Shown in pieces: positions 10,571 to 21,944 of a stretch of 64,000 nucleotides of DNA. The notes beneath the pieces were generated by a model, which saw only the letters and a list, made by a program, of their open reading frames with translations, had not been told where the DNA came from and made no database searches. The stretch's first letter is position 1; every line of letters begins with the position of its first letter. The stretch is taken from positions 3,751,501 to 3,815,500 of the forward strand of contig CANUEZ040000029.1 of the NCBI GenBank assembly GCA_948099385.1, read 5' to 3'. A program made the position numbers and the translations under genes. The stretch is from Fasciola hepatica (Eukaryota; Platyhelminthes; Trematoda; Plagiorchiida; Fasciolidae).

Positions 10571-11699
10571 GTTTTGAGCCGTCTCCAGCAGCAGCCTGTT
10601 CTGTCGTTGTTGACTGTTCGAATGTTCACTCTGCTCAAGGAATCACTGACTTTTATAACAGGAATGCTTATATAAATATTTACTTGCAGAAACGTTTTCC
10701 GTGCCCCTGCTTGGAGAAGCCTAAGAAATATGCTCCATTTGGTCTGATTTCGGGATAAAACCTTCGATGATGCCTACCAGGGAAAAGACATGGGCAAATA
10801 TTTCTGGCTCTTTTACCATATTCTTACTGATTGAGCTTTTAAATGCAGTAAGCTAGGAAGTAGCAGCCAAACCAAAAAGCTGAAATGCAAGGGTGCTGGT
10901 TGAAGGGAATCGAACCGAAATGCACTGAGGATTTTTGCGTGCCAGGTGATCCGGAGGATTGGGAACTTTGGAACGGTTTTTGTGTCTCCTATTTTTGAGG
11001 ATGAAGATAGAAAATTGGTATCTAAATTAACCACCTCCGGAGTAATCTGGAGAATTGTACTGCCCCCCAGATCAGGTGTGGATCACTCACTGAACTTTTT
11101 GTGTATGTTTCATTCCGAAAAGTGTTCCGCAGGCGTACAGGTGCCTTTCTTGCAGCCCCCTCAAATGCCCTGTTTCTGTATCGTTGCCTTTGGCGATAAA
11201 GAGTTGGCCCATTAGCCCGCGAATTGTGAGTTGTGTTTTCACGCCCCAAAAGCAGGTTCTCACGCGCAGCACTTTTGTCTGACGCAGATGACCACTTGTG
11301 TGGGCGCCAACACCCAACGAGGCGTCCGCTTGAGCGATTAGCATCTGCCATATGATCACATGCACTTGTTCGTGGGCAGTGGTTAACCCCGGAATCGGCA
11401 TACAACTGATGCTCTATGGAACTACGCAACCGATAGAGTCGCACAAGAGATCGAGTTCTAGCAGCGAAAGGAAGACCTATTGCACTTAGATTTACGCATC
11501 TGAAACTTGGAATTCACTACAACGAAAGCGAAAACAACATGTTGTAAATATACGGATGCATATTGAACGGTAGCATGAAAAAATGTGCAACATCTCCACC
11601 CGGTTGAGTGGTTTTTGAGATATACAGAGCGGAGAAATATAAAAATCAGTGGCTGATAATTTCATTGTATAAAACCCCCTTTTCGTAGTATATGGTGCG
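10571..11699. other. no recognisable gene
   Basis: Two overlapping - frames (11444-11022 and 11401-11087) are about 140 and 104 codons long, but neither resembles a known family. The region sits between Ty3 remnants and may be eroded element sequence. Confidence 0.35.
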
Positions 11700-12660
11700 T
11701 TGTTTTTGTGCTACTCCATCTTCCATGCTTTCACCTGTGTGCATCTATGTCAGTTAATGTGCTCGTGGGAGGTGTTTCCGTGGGATATGCTACTTTTGGC
11801 ACCAACCATTCTACCCTTTCTAAAACCGTTGATGCCAAATGCCGAGGCAACTCGTCTTGTTCACAGCCATCCGGGAGACGCACGTGGGCACACTGAGTTT
11901 CAGTCGGTAAGTTTGACTTCGTTTGTTGAAGGATCATGCATGGATTAACGTATGTTCTTCCGTAATACTGCGCCTAGGTGGAGGTTCCAACCTGCCAGTG
12001 AGAAACGGGGTGATGATCCTCCGTTGCGGCAAACGTGTCGCTGGTGTGGTACGGGGGATTGCACGGTAGCGGTCTGACTGAACAAGAACATGTGGTGGTG
12101 TAGCTTCCCAATTATTAGGCTCCAATACCGTAAACCTTAAAGTAAACTAAACGGCCTTCTACAACATCATGTTCTTGCTTTCCATTAGGCAGTTGCACTG
12201 TGTTGTTAGCTGTTATTCTACTGGTTGCGATGCCTTTGTTTTGGATAAGATGCTTCATTTCGTTTGCCATTAAGTCTGGGCCCCTATCTCAGCTTTCAAG
12301 ATCGTCACCATCGCACAGCGCTAAACAGCAGGATAAGCTCCACGGATCATCGTCTCGCCCATCTTTTCCAAGTAGAAGTAGAAAAATTGAATAAAGAAGA
12401 TGGACGGGGGAAGGACCAACGGAGGTAGCTGGCATTCTTAAGGTGAAACAGACCTACAAAACGTTCGATGGTTCTCGTGTTCGTACTGAAGCGCAGACTT
12501 GCAAATAAACATCGAAAACATTGACCAGTAACTGTGAGAGTGCATTCTTTTTGGGCTTTGGAGGGAAGTGGATCCATAAAATCAACGCTCAATCGTTCTA
12601 ATGTACGACTGACCTTAAATAACTTGGCACCAGAAGGGCGAGGGAAGCGAGCATTAAGAT
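11700..12660 (-). pseudogene. Decayed Ty3-type integrase
   Basis: On - the order is that of a Ty3 integrase. Near 12590 the core begins (LERLSVDFMDPLPSK, where ERLxVDFxGPLPS is usual, so the first catalytic Asp is kept). It continues through a decayed middle. At about 12290-12200 comes the segment with the second Asp and the MANEMKHL/GIATSRITA motif. At 11937-11731 the C-terminal strand appears (CAHVRLPDGCEQDELPRHLA, matching A-x-VRLPDGRExTVxxRHLAP). Several stops and frameshifts interrupt it. No RT of this copy is visible upstream on -; the 5' LTR-like repeat at 14395-14931 has the right orientation to belong to it. Confidence 0.7.
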
Positions 12661-14394
12661 CGGCACGAACACCAAGTTTTCAGTTCACGGACCAAACATC
12701 ATCAATGGAAAGCGGATTAAGTCTTTTGAACACAAAAAGTGCCATTCAGGACACTGAAGGGTAGCAGATAGTGCCACAATGTTGGAGGCCGGAGGTTGAG
12801 AACAGTGGCACAACATCCTCGAGCGAGGGTATCCGCAGCTTCGTTTTGGCAAGTTATCTACAAACCACGTTATAGATCAGGGAAGTGTGCCCCATTTGGT
12901 AGCGTTATATTTTTTTGTCCACATTTCTGCTTTTTTTTCTCGGGCCATACATGGAAGCAACAGGACTTTGTCGGTCACATGTCTAAAAAAAGCTTCCGTG
13001 TAAGTGTTCAGTGTGACGCAGGCCTCCTTCTCGATGGCTCAGTGGCGGCATTCGCTTGGCATTATTGTTCTAGAAAAGGTTGAGACTGGCCGTTCGTTTT
13101 GGTTCGGTGAAGCAGCAGTGGTACCGTCGAAAGCAACTGTTACCAAAATCAAATGAATGTTCTGGTCTGCAGGAACGAATGCAGCCTACGTCAGTCCTAA
13201 TTTTGAGTGTTCAAGGGCATCACTGAAGTCCAGCGGCACCGGAATGATTCCGTTGTGGGCGAGAGGAGGAATTTTATCTGGGTGAATAGAATCTGGTTGG
13301 GACAATGGCCGAACTTGCACATGACCCGCTGTAAGATTTCGATGTCGCGTGGTCGAAGCATTCTGGGCAGTGATCCAAGCTTTTTGGTGTCCTGTCTCGT
13401 ACTGCCCTTTTAGATTTCAAACTCGAGCAGCCTGACTCAGCCTGTGGCAAGGGTACACCGTTTCTTCCAGAGTTCTCGAACCTGCCGAAGGCCGGGCGTG
13501 ATTCACACTACTTTTACCAACTTCAGTGACACCATCAACGTATACGTATATCCCCCCAGAATTTCTTCAAGAAAGAAGTTGGGGATGAATCTTTGAGAAC
13601 AAGTCAGCCGTTGGCTACTCTCAGCGGAATTCCTCAGAATTGATATGGGCCATTTCTGCCTTCAGATGTCGTATCTGTTTTTTCGTTATCTGATATGAGG
13701 GTCTAATGTTGTGCATTTTCTAAATCCAGTGTGTTGAACATCGGACATCGGGATATTTTCCCGATCAAATCATCACTTCTGGGGTGGGTGTGAACCCATT
13801 CGTGTAAATCGACTTACGGTTCGGTCGGAATCTGTGGCCGGCTTTTTCCCGGAGTTGGTGCTCACCACGGCGACGTCATAGGAGCGTCAATCGTCCTTTT
13901 AGCAAATGCTGTTCATGTTGGAATGGGAAATGAGTCGGCATAAATTTGCAGCCCTAGTTACGTGTGTATAGGGTGACTATCTGCAGTAATATACCGGAAT
14001 AGCTTGAGGAGCCAAATACGGGCTTTCGCCCCTCCTCACCCATTCTGGGGCGGGCCTTCGCCATCAAAGCGAATTCGGATAACGTTCTGAGCATTCAAGG
14101 AGTGTTGGTCCGATTGTGAATTCCAGCAAACATCATATAGAGTAAACAGACGTATTGCGGGATGGAATGGCTTTTTTTGATTGGAAGACACTGGACGGTG
14201 TCTGAAGTGTGACATTTCATTCACAAAAACGCTAACGTAATCTAGCTTCTCGAGGACCCTGCGGGCCACCCGTAGCGTTCCAAAACCTCAGTAACCAAAT
14301 AGCCGCTCGAGATCTTCAGAGGGTGAGGTATGTCTGGCCAATGAGGAAAAGCAGTGCGACTCAGAATAGGCTGATGCTCTCGTCAGCTTTGCAG
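12661..14394. other. no recognisable gene; probable eroded Ty3 interior
   Basis: The stretch lies between an LTR-like repeat and integrase of the same orientation, where gag and pol of a Ty3 element would be. I could not recognise RT or protease motifs on either strand. Only frames under 100 codons occur. Confidence 0.35.
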
Positions 14395-14931
14395 AATGTT
14401 CGCAACATGAGCAACAAGCACCTAACAGCACCTTTCCAACTTCTCCCACGAACTGCACAAATACAAAGAATTCCATACTGAATCGGTCGTGCATGAGGCA
14501 AACACGTCTACCGCACCGTGCCCAATTTTTCGTTCCCCCTCGGGAGTGGGGAAAGCCACGCGGAGGTCAGCGGTTGGCATGGCAACGGAGAATGAGAAAA
14601 TGTACGGCGAAATTAGGACAGGTGCCCCACGATTTCGTGGTTGGGGTCCAAAAAATCCCTCAACCAGTTGACTGGAGACACTGAAGGATGTGGAAGTAAA
14701 CCTTGAATAGTGGCGATCGTGTCGCCACTTTCTGTCAAACCAGAATGATTGATCAATTTGCGTTTGCGCAGTTAGACTGTACACTCCGTGTGTTGTCCAC
14801 AGTGGCGTTCTTTCCTTTTTCCACCTCTGTAGATTCACTCCCTGGCCACCTTGTTCATTCATTCTTTCTATTTCTACGTGCAACAAGGTGAGAAACGCGG
14901 TGGATTTTGGGGCTTACCCTACTAATTGACA
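14395..14931 (-). repeat. LTR-like repeat, - orientation
   Basis: Reading on - from 14931 it starts TGTCAATTAG and shares most of its length with 4509-5020 on +. Its start cuts the coding sequence of an RTE endonuclease domain (14932-15590), so it arrived after that LINE. The 154-codon frame 14886-14422 lies inside the repeat and is a by-product. Confidence 0.6.
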
Positions 14932-15590
14932 CTGTTCGAGGATGGTGTGCCGAGGCTGCAGTCCGTTGGAGCGTATGCCTAGATCATAACCAAATTGCGC
15001 TCAACACAGCTATCCATTCGAACGCCAGCTGACCTCTAGAGTCTTACTGCACAGACGATCAATAGCGGGGTCCAACTTAAAAACAGCGTCAGCCTTGTAA
15101 GTCAAGACTTCCTACACCACGTTGGCCCGCAACTCTAGTTGCTTCATCTCCTGAGGTGCTCAGGAAATACCTCAGTGAGATACCAGGAAGAGTTTATTGA
15201 ATCACTGCTCGAATCCTGGATATGCGTTCCACTTACGCAATAGACATCAGTCGCTAGAGAGTCTATCGTGAGCGCTAGGTACACCTGCTGAACGGCCTGC
15301 ATGAGAGCATGCACGTTAAAGGAGCCGAAATTCAGAGGCTGACGAGACTGAAGAAAATGTGAGTTACGAGATAAAGGATTATTTATGACTATTTGGTAAT
15401 GAATCGTTTCGAGGAGTGGGTTTGTTATCAGTGGGAGCATTATGGGTAAATGGAGAGGGCAGAGTGAGGTGGTTGGAAAAAGGAGACCAAAGTTGGATGA
15501 GAGTGAACTCTGAGCAGTAGCCCACTTATTACCACCCTCCCCGCTCGATGCAATAAGAAGTGCTGTCCTCATTATCCTGTGCGGCCGACG
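14932..15590 (-). pseudogene. RTE-type LINE endonuclease domain, truncated
   Basis: The - frame 15572-15144 begins a typical RTE endonuclease: LNFGSFNVHALMQ (usual xxFGSxNVRTL), LALTIDSLATDVYCVSGTHI (usual LA-L-x-x-DVCCVSETRI), IQDSSS. Beyond a frame change the next conserved blocks follow (LLIVCAVRL near 15060-15030, AYAPTDC near 14970), where the family has LCAVRL and SAYAPTDC. The catalytic E of the SETRI box is replaced (SGTHI). The coding trace stops at 14932, where an LTR-like repeat begins. Confidence 0.75.
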
Positions 15591-15684
15591 GATGCAGTAT
15601 GAACTTCTTTGTCTGTTGTCCAGTCGGGATAATTGGTCACTGCGTTTTCACAGTTAGACTGTACCAAAATATATCAGAAGGAAG

Positions 15685-16110
15685 CCTCTGTTCATTGTAG
15701 CCCACTCACTGACAAAGCTGAATCAGCTTAAGACTCATACCAAACTGGACCCGTCACTTCAACAGTTAGTGCTTCCACATATCTCATCTGCGGCCGTGGC
15801 TGTCATCTCAAGACAAAATGTTCTGCTTAGGGAGCAAAGTGCAACAAGCGTGGAAAAACAATCCATTTCCACAAACTTCGTCTCTCTAGTCATGAGCGGT
15901 GAGAGAAAACACCTTTTCTACTGCTTTACTCTCATCAGCCTTAAACGTTGCAGATCCCTGCCGTCCGGTGAGAGCTGCTAATGATGTCATAGTGAACAGT
16001 AGTCCCTTGGGCGCTGTGGTAGACGTAGGGAGTTCAGACAATTTCGTGCTTTCCGGCATCACTCGTAAGTACCACTGGGACGTCCAACGATGTTCCAACA
16101 AAATATAGCT
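15685..16110 (+). pseudogene. Ty3 gag zinc knuckle and protease start
   Basis: From 15685 the DNA matches the inverted remnant at 10330-10560. The knuckle survives in part in one frame (CNKRGKTIHFHKL near 15840-15880, where CNKCGKxGHFxKVC is expected). About 15965-16070 encodes a retropepsin start: VIVNSSPLGAVVDVGSSDNF, where A-x-IDTGSS is usual, so the DTG reads DVG. It leads into the RT region of the same element on the same strand. Confidence 0.6.
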
Positions 16111-16199
16111 TCAACTCAGTTTTCTAGCACCAGCTGTAGATGTTGTCACACAATCTTCAATACAAACAACGTATTTACGATCGAATGAAACTCCCTCCT

Positions 16200-16795
16200 T
16201 GATAATCCGTTCTGATGTTCCTCTGGTTCATGAATTCCCGGGGCTTCGTGTACGCGCAGAAATACCGTCCAAAGGACGCAACCCGCCTCTGATGGTAGGT
16301 GCACTTTCAGCAATGCGCACCAACGACCCAACGCCTCTTGAACATCTCATCCTGCATTGCAGGACCATTTCAACTCAGTCCCGCCGGCAATCACCAGAGA
16401 TCCAACGTTTCATGTAAATTATTAACGTAGGGTATCAAAGGACCTTCACAGTCACCCCGGAGGGCACAGCATCAATGGAAACAAGAAAAGAAGATTGGTT
16501 GTAGACTAAAGTCAGACGATCAATCGGTTCACACATTTGGACTCACACCCGCTCCCTAAAATTGATGATATGATCCAGAAAATAGCTCATCACAAAGTGT
16601 TTAGTACTATGGATCTGAAGAGTGTGTATCACCGAGTCCCTAAAAGGACAAAACAAGGAAGTTCACCACTTCCGAAACAGGGAGCAGGTTTCACCGAATC
16701 ACATGTATTCCTTTTGCGGTTACTAACGGCGTTGCTTTTTTCAATGCACCATGGATTATGTCATTGCAAATGAGCACCTGAAATCAATAATCAAT
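16200..16795 (+). pseudogene. Decayed Ty3 protease end and RT N-terminus
   Basis: Frame 16199-16417 ends in LILHCRTISTQSRRQSPEIQ, matching the segment before RT (HLxPDCRPIATKSRRxS). About 16475-16530 reads as K-K-R-R-L-V-V-D with one stop. Frame 16537-16773 is the RT palm: MDSHPLPKIDDMIQKIAHHK, then VFSTMDLKSVYHRVP, where FSTIDLKSAYHQVP is usual, so the first catalytic Asp is kept. Near 16738 the FQ-x-x-MD-x-xI motif is readable in another frame. The element is lost after about 16795, before the YxDD box. Confidence 0.78.
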
Positions 16796-16844
16796 CGATA
16801 AACAAAAAATATGAAGGAGAAGAAAGGTGGAATGCAACTGCGCC

Positions 16845-17735
16845 ATTGACCGCGACAGCTAGCCACATCAGTTATTGTTTTCGACCATTTTATGAATGGG
16901 CCTCGTGGACCCCAACCCGGAAGTCTGACACGTCTTACTTGGCCAAGTCAACTGATCAAGGTTGTCATACCTTTCTGTCCTGTCATGGACTGATCACCTC
17001 GAACCACCTTCCAACAACTGCCTTCCTTGGAAAACAATGTACGCCGAGGAAGTCTGTCGACGGACATGTGTAACACGTGCCCTAGCTACCTCACCCCTTT
17101 TAGGTTCAGTAATTATTCCAGTGACTGACCTCTGGTTCCCAAAACCCGCCGTCTAACCTTGGCATTGCTAATACGGTGTTCCCACCACATTTGGGCTATG
17201 CTACGGAGACATCGATGCTAAAGCACCAACGGTCTTCGATTATTTTCTCTTATCAGCCATGTTTCTGAACCGTATGAACGGACGGACCAGACCGTCGCAC
17301 CGTGCACTGTACCATTAACAGACAAACGGGTGTCAAGCCGGTGCCACAGATGGCTGAGATTGGCAAAGTAAATCGCTCCTTATGCAAGTGCGATGACACT
17401 TCATCCAGTATCTGCTCACCTGGCAAGATATCGCTGCTCAGATAAGAAAACTCGACTTCTCCAGCTAGAGCTACCTTCGCCAAGACAAAGCTTGATATGG
17501 CGCCAACCCAGTCCTGCGGCAGCGTTTTACACTTGGAAGATGCAAAACGCATCCCAGGTATCGCTACATTGTTGTTTAAGCTATCTAGAAAAGCTTGCAG
17601 ACTTCCTGGATCATCACTCAGGACCATATAGTCTGTGTATTCTAAGTCAGACAGTTTATTGCTTGGGCACAGACCGACGCCTCAATTTTCACAAGAAGAT
17701 AATGTTATCCCAAAAACTACTCCAATCACAAACTA
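16845..17735 (-). pseudogene. RTE-type LINE reverse transcriptase C-terminal half
   Basis: On - the 124-codon frame 17627-17253 and its upstream extension match the RTE RT: LSDLEYTDYMVLSDDPGSLQ, MRFASSKCKTLPQDW, LDEVSSHLHKERF. The catalytic box YADD reads YTDY, so the enzyme is dead. Downstream (17110-16860), across frameshifts, the family C-terminus is readable: GHVLHM-like, VDRLPRRTLFSKEGSCWKVV, RGDQSMTGQK and LPGWGPRGP. This is the schistosome SR2-like layout. A homologous tail in the opposite orientation lies at 20090-20470. Confidence 0.8.
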
Positions 17736-20085
17736 TGAATGAAGGGAGAAAGACTGCAGCCCTGACAAACATGATTTCCCGTGGTGAACTCGGATGGAAG
17801 ATCGCCTTAAGCACGAATTCAGCTTCGGCTGTTCGTATACAAGCACTGGGCGAGGGAAATACACTTATTTAGATTACAGTTTAATGAGAGGCTGAATCAG
17901 AGTACTGTGCCGTCGACTGAATCGAATGCTTCCAGGGAGTTAGCAGAGGGATGTTATCTCTGCAGATCATGAGTCTCGTTACCGGGTTTCCGAATATTTA
18001 ACTTGCCATCGTTGCCACCCGTACGATGTGTAACCGGTTTGTTTCTCACGGGAACACATTTAGCGGGGACTGGATAGTTGGTTGAGATATTACCCTCTGG
18101 GCCATTCAAATGGGGCTATTCCAAGGCCAATGCTTCTTTGGTTTTCACAGCACGATCAGTCACATTTCTCGTAAATCTGCCCTACCACTAACTTACACTA
18201 TTCCTTGGAAACCTACTTTCTATCACAGACTTCCTGGCGGGGTTTTGCCAACTCGGATAGCAAGCTTCGCCTCCACCTTCGAAGAAATTTGGAGAAAACC
18301 CATCTCGACCAGAGGCTTTGTACCTTTACAATTAATCTCTTTTCCATATAATCCACATTTCTGATAGAGGAGTGATGTTGGCGTACGTCGTCTGTTTTAC
18401 AGACATATGGAAAGGCCCGCCGCTGAAGTGGGTCTACTGATTTTTACCTTTAGATGCTCTTCCCTAAGCTTCAGACGAAGCCCCTGAAAGTGAATCGGCG
18501 GGCTGTCATATTCCTTGAAAAGCTCACTCACCTCAAGCTTCCGCGTGTCGGTACTTCTAATGAGAAGGTAAAGATTGCAAGTATTCTCAGTGTCTGCGTC
18601 CTCAGCCATTTTCTTACATTTCGCAATCTATCGCTGTTCACGGTCACTTCTCAGGCTCACGTTCAGTCGGCTTCTCAGTTATCTACGTACTTTGTTGTAT
18701 GTGGCATCTGGAGGGACAGACCTGTGAGCTTTCATTGGAGCCAATGATGAGACGGACATGAACCAGAGCCCGGGTGGCTTTTGAAGCGGTTTTAAAGGCC
18801 GCCTTGATCTCTTGTCGGTCTTCACCTGGGTTTTGCATACCCGGCTGCATTGATAGCCGAGTAAAAAGCTCTATATAAGGAGCAGGTCTTTGGCTGTCAT
18901 CCAAAAACAGCCGCTTGCCACGGGTGGCATTTACTTCTGTACCATGGTGGGCAAGAGTAAACAAAAGTGAGCATGTACCGGAACGGTACTTATGCTCACG
19001 GGAGCAAAACAAAATGGGAGGCAATCATTTGATTCACACCAGCGGCGATTAGTAACAATGTGGTCAACCTGGGCCCAAAGTAGGAGGACATCTTGCCATT
19101 CTGTCCCGCTTGTGGCGGCGGAAATTCATACTCTCCGTAAACAATCTGTGTTGAGAACACAGTTGGGTGAGACACTGCACGTCATCAGAAAGTTCTGCCG
19201 GGATAGAAAGCGGGCCTCCATCGTGCGTTTCGGAATTCCAAAGAAGCCCAACTTGGGTGCCAAACTTTTCTGGGCTAACCATCACTTTCATTGAGCGGAT
19301 GCTTCGAAGCTGTTGAGGAATGTCCCGATGGAACTTGCCCTTGGACTGGGAGGACTGCAGTCAGCGAGCGCATACGCGGAAATGGCGAACAGGCGTCGGA
19401 TTTCCAGTCTATTGCCACTGACACTTACCAATATTATCTTATTGTTTTCCGGACCAGCCTAGCTTCAGGTTCTGTGCCAAACAAGACGGCACAACGGGGC
19501 GAAGGGGATTCATTGCATAGTTTTGGGCGCAATAAAGCCGGGTGTCCCAGGCCACGGCAAGTAGTTTACCTGGGGATCCACAGCCGGAGCCTTCAGACAA
19601 CCAAGGCCCAATCCGCAAGGCAGCAGTAGGGAATTTCTTGTCTGTAGCCCACTGAGATCCGGCAACTTACCTCTTAGTTCGCCCCCCCCCCTCATGATGT
19701 CGGAAAACCTGGGAACCTAATTCACCCCTCTGTCGCAGGTTTTTCTGATCGCTGTCACGCACCTCGTACAACTTTTTTGGTTGGTTTGGAGTCAGGATGT
19801 ACCCAGCTTCCCCAGACTAATTATAAGTCTATCAACCCGGTGAGAATCGTCGGGCATTCGCTTTTGTCCTCTCACTACTGAGAAACCATCTTCGTCACAC
19901 GAAGGCAGTGAGCAAGACTTCCTCGACAGAGACTGTAACAGACGCAAGGTCATTTGGGAGACTTTCGACAGGCTTTTAGGCCGAGCAGCCTTCTTGGAGC
20001 CTGAGAAACCCATCCGTGGTCACCTGGAGGCCAAATAACAGGTAGTGTTGAAGGTATAAAGAAGAAGACCGTCGGCTTCTTAGCA
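17736..20085. other. no clearly recognisable gene
   Basis: Several 70-115 codon frames occur on both strands (for example 19024-18683 on - and 19291-19629 on +), and none matches a family I know. Since RTE fragments flank both sides, part of this stretch may be eroded LINE sequence. A run of ten C lies at about 19682-19691. Confidence 0.35.
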
Positions 20086-20089
20086 CCGA

Positions 20090-20470
20090 AGTCTCCATGG
20101 TGCAGCTTGAGTATGAAGGGAGCACTGTTCCGGCGAACCTGGGGTCAAAAGCAGGGTGCTGGAGACCAGTGCCAGTCACTGAAACAGGTATTGGAATCCG
20201 AATGGCTTACCTGGGCTGGGACATGTGGTATACAAACCATCGAAGGGCATCCGCGGTGCAAGCCGCTTTACTGAGCAGGAATTGGTCAGAAAGTTGTCCG
20301 AGGTGGTCATCTCATGACAAGAGAGGAAGGTAGGCAAAGCTTGGCCAGTGGACTTGGGCAATAAGAACACATCAGATTGCCCCTTTGGGGTCCACTAGAG
20401 TCGTCTACCACAAGCTGGAAACGCTAGGTGACACATCCAGTTTCGGCGACCATTTAGTCTGTCCATGATT
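20090..20470 (+). pseudogene. RTE-type LINE C-terminal tail
   Basis: The + translation follows the RTE tail through changes of frame: LGHVVYKPSKG (usual WLGHVLRMPxxRLPRR), a V-R-G-G-H/Q-x-MT segment near 20300, and LPLWGPLES near 20375 (usual LPGWGPRD). At the DNA level it is related to 16915-17110 read on -. It is a 5'-truncated copy, as is usual for LINEs. Confidence 0.6.
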
Positions 20471-20842
20471 CTCCCTTTGTTTTTGACTAATTTTTACTCG
20501 ATGCCGTTATTCATCCTGCCGTCAAAGCAAAAGTGTAAGATTGATGGTCGGAAGACTGACCTGAGCGAGTTGCATTCGCGGATGATTTTTCATCTTTGCC
20601 GGTCGTCGGAATTTGGTTTCCGCCCAGCCTTTACCTCTCTAGAAAAGTGCACATAGACAAACTGAATACAGAAGCGTGCAAAAAGTTGAAAACAAATCGA
20701 AGTCATCGGATTGAATAACGTCCGATGATGAAACCACTATTTGCTCCACTATAACTGGCTCATCTGTTTGGTAGCGACCTGCGGAGGGCTGAATTCATTT
20801 ATGGTAATTTACCCTTTAAAATGAGGTTATCCCAACGTACTA

Positions 20843-21900
20843 CCTATGATGATGACAACAATGATAGTAATAATAATAATGGTTTATTGCTTGATCGTGG
20901 TCAAGGCATATGCACAAGGCATGATCAGAGAATGCAGCAATGCAAAGCCTTGTGAGGTAACCACAGTTTTGAAGCTCAAGTCTCACACAATTGCCGTGAT
21001 AGGGCAATAAACTTAGACAGTGTTTAAGTGAACTGAAGCGGAGAGGGCCAAAGTGGCGTACGTAAATTAGTTTCGAGTTTCGGACGAGGAAGACGTGTCT
21101 AGCCGGCTAGACGTGGAAATGTAGATAAAATCGATACTGAAGGAGGGTAAAAGTGCAATGTATGCAAGAACCCATAAAGCAGCCGATGTCGGAAATCACA
21201 ACATGGGCAGGGAGTTGAAGCAAGAATATTACACAACTTGCCTTGTTGGTACCGATAACCTTCTACGATGGATCCGGTAGTCCAGAATGGTTCACGGCTA
21301 CCTACGGAATTTTGTGTGCGGTCGACGAAAATGGAGAGTGAGAGAGAGTGCAGGTGAGTAAGAGTTTCAATGAAGGGTCGGGGATTGTAGAAAGAGACGT
21401 GGTGTTGCACCAACTGAGTGCTTGAGGAATCAGTATTGACAAACTGAGTGACAGTATTACCAAAAGAAGGCTGAAAATAGGACCAACATGGTTTTATCAA
21501 AGTGCAGTTGGAGGTGCCTGTGGGATATAGAGAAGATCGATCCAACACTGGATAACGCATTGTGGAAGGGGTCCCCGATACAAATGCCTGTGAGTCAAAT
21601 AGGATGATGGAATTGACCTGCCCGTATAGGTAAATTTGATAATCCATAGAAATTCACATTGAGACAGAAATCTTCAACAGGACTGCAGTGTGCTTTTAAA
21701 GATTATAAATGGCGAACGGACTCAGAACGGGGAACTTCAAAGAGGAGCCGTCGAGAAAAACACGTTGTTGGAGACAATAGCCACTGATGTAGCCAAGCAA
21801 ATATGCACAGGTGGAGAAGAGCAAAGAAGAGAGCTGTGACTGAAAGAATATAATTATTGATCAGCTCTAAGCTGTTCTTATGCAGGTCAGTTTCCTAGGA
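20843..21900 (-). repeat. Microsatellite-tailed repeat, copy 1
   Basis: The + strand starts with AATAATAATAATGGTTTATT followed by a GGCAT-rich block. This is the reverse of a 3' end of the kind GGCATGCC...AATAAA...(TTA)n. Three other copies share this arrangement (21945, 34925 and 52404 ends). The body is purine-rich on +. The 182-codon - frame 21647-21099 has no recognisable domain. The 3' tail suggests mobilisation by a LINE that uses short tandem repeats as its end. Confidence 0.45.
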
Positions 21901-21944
21901 CCATGTTCTTCATATATCCCTTCACACCGAAATTATAGGCGTAC

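Noticed and set aside
10880..10970. B-box-like GGTTCGATTCCC on - at 10918-10907, suggesting a tRNA or SINE
   Set aside because: No acceptable A box or cloverleaf could be drawn upstream on -; probably chance or a very decayed piece.
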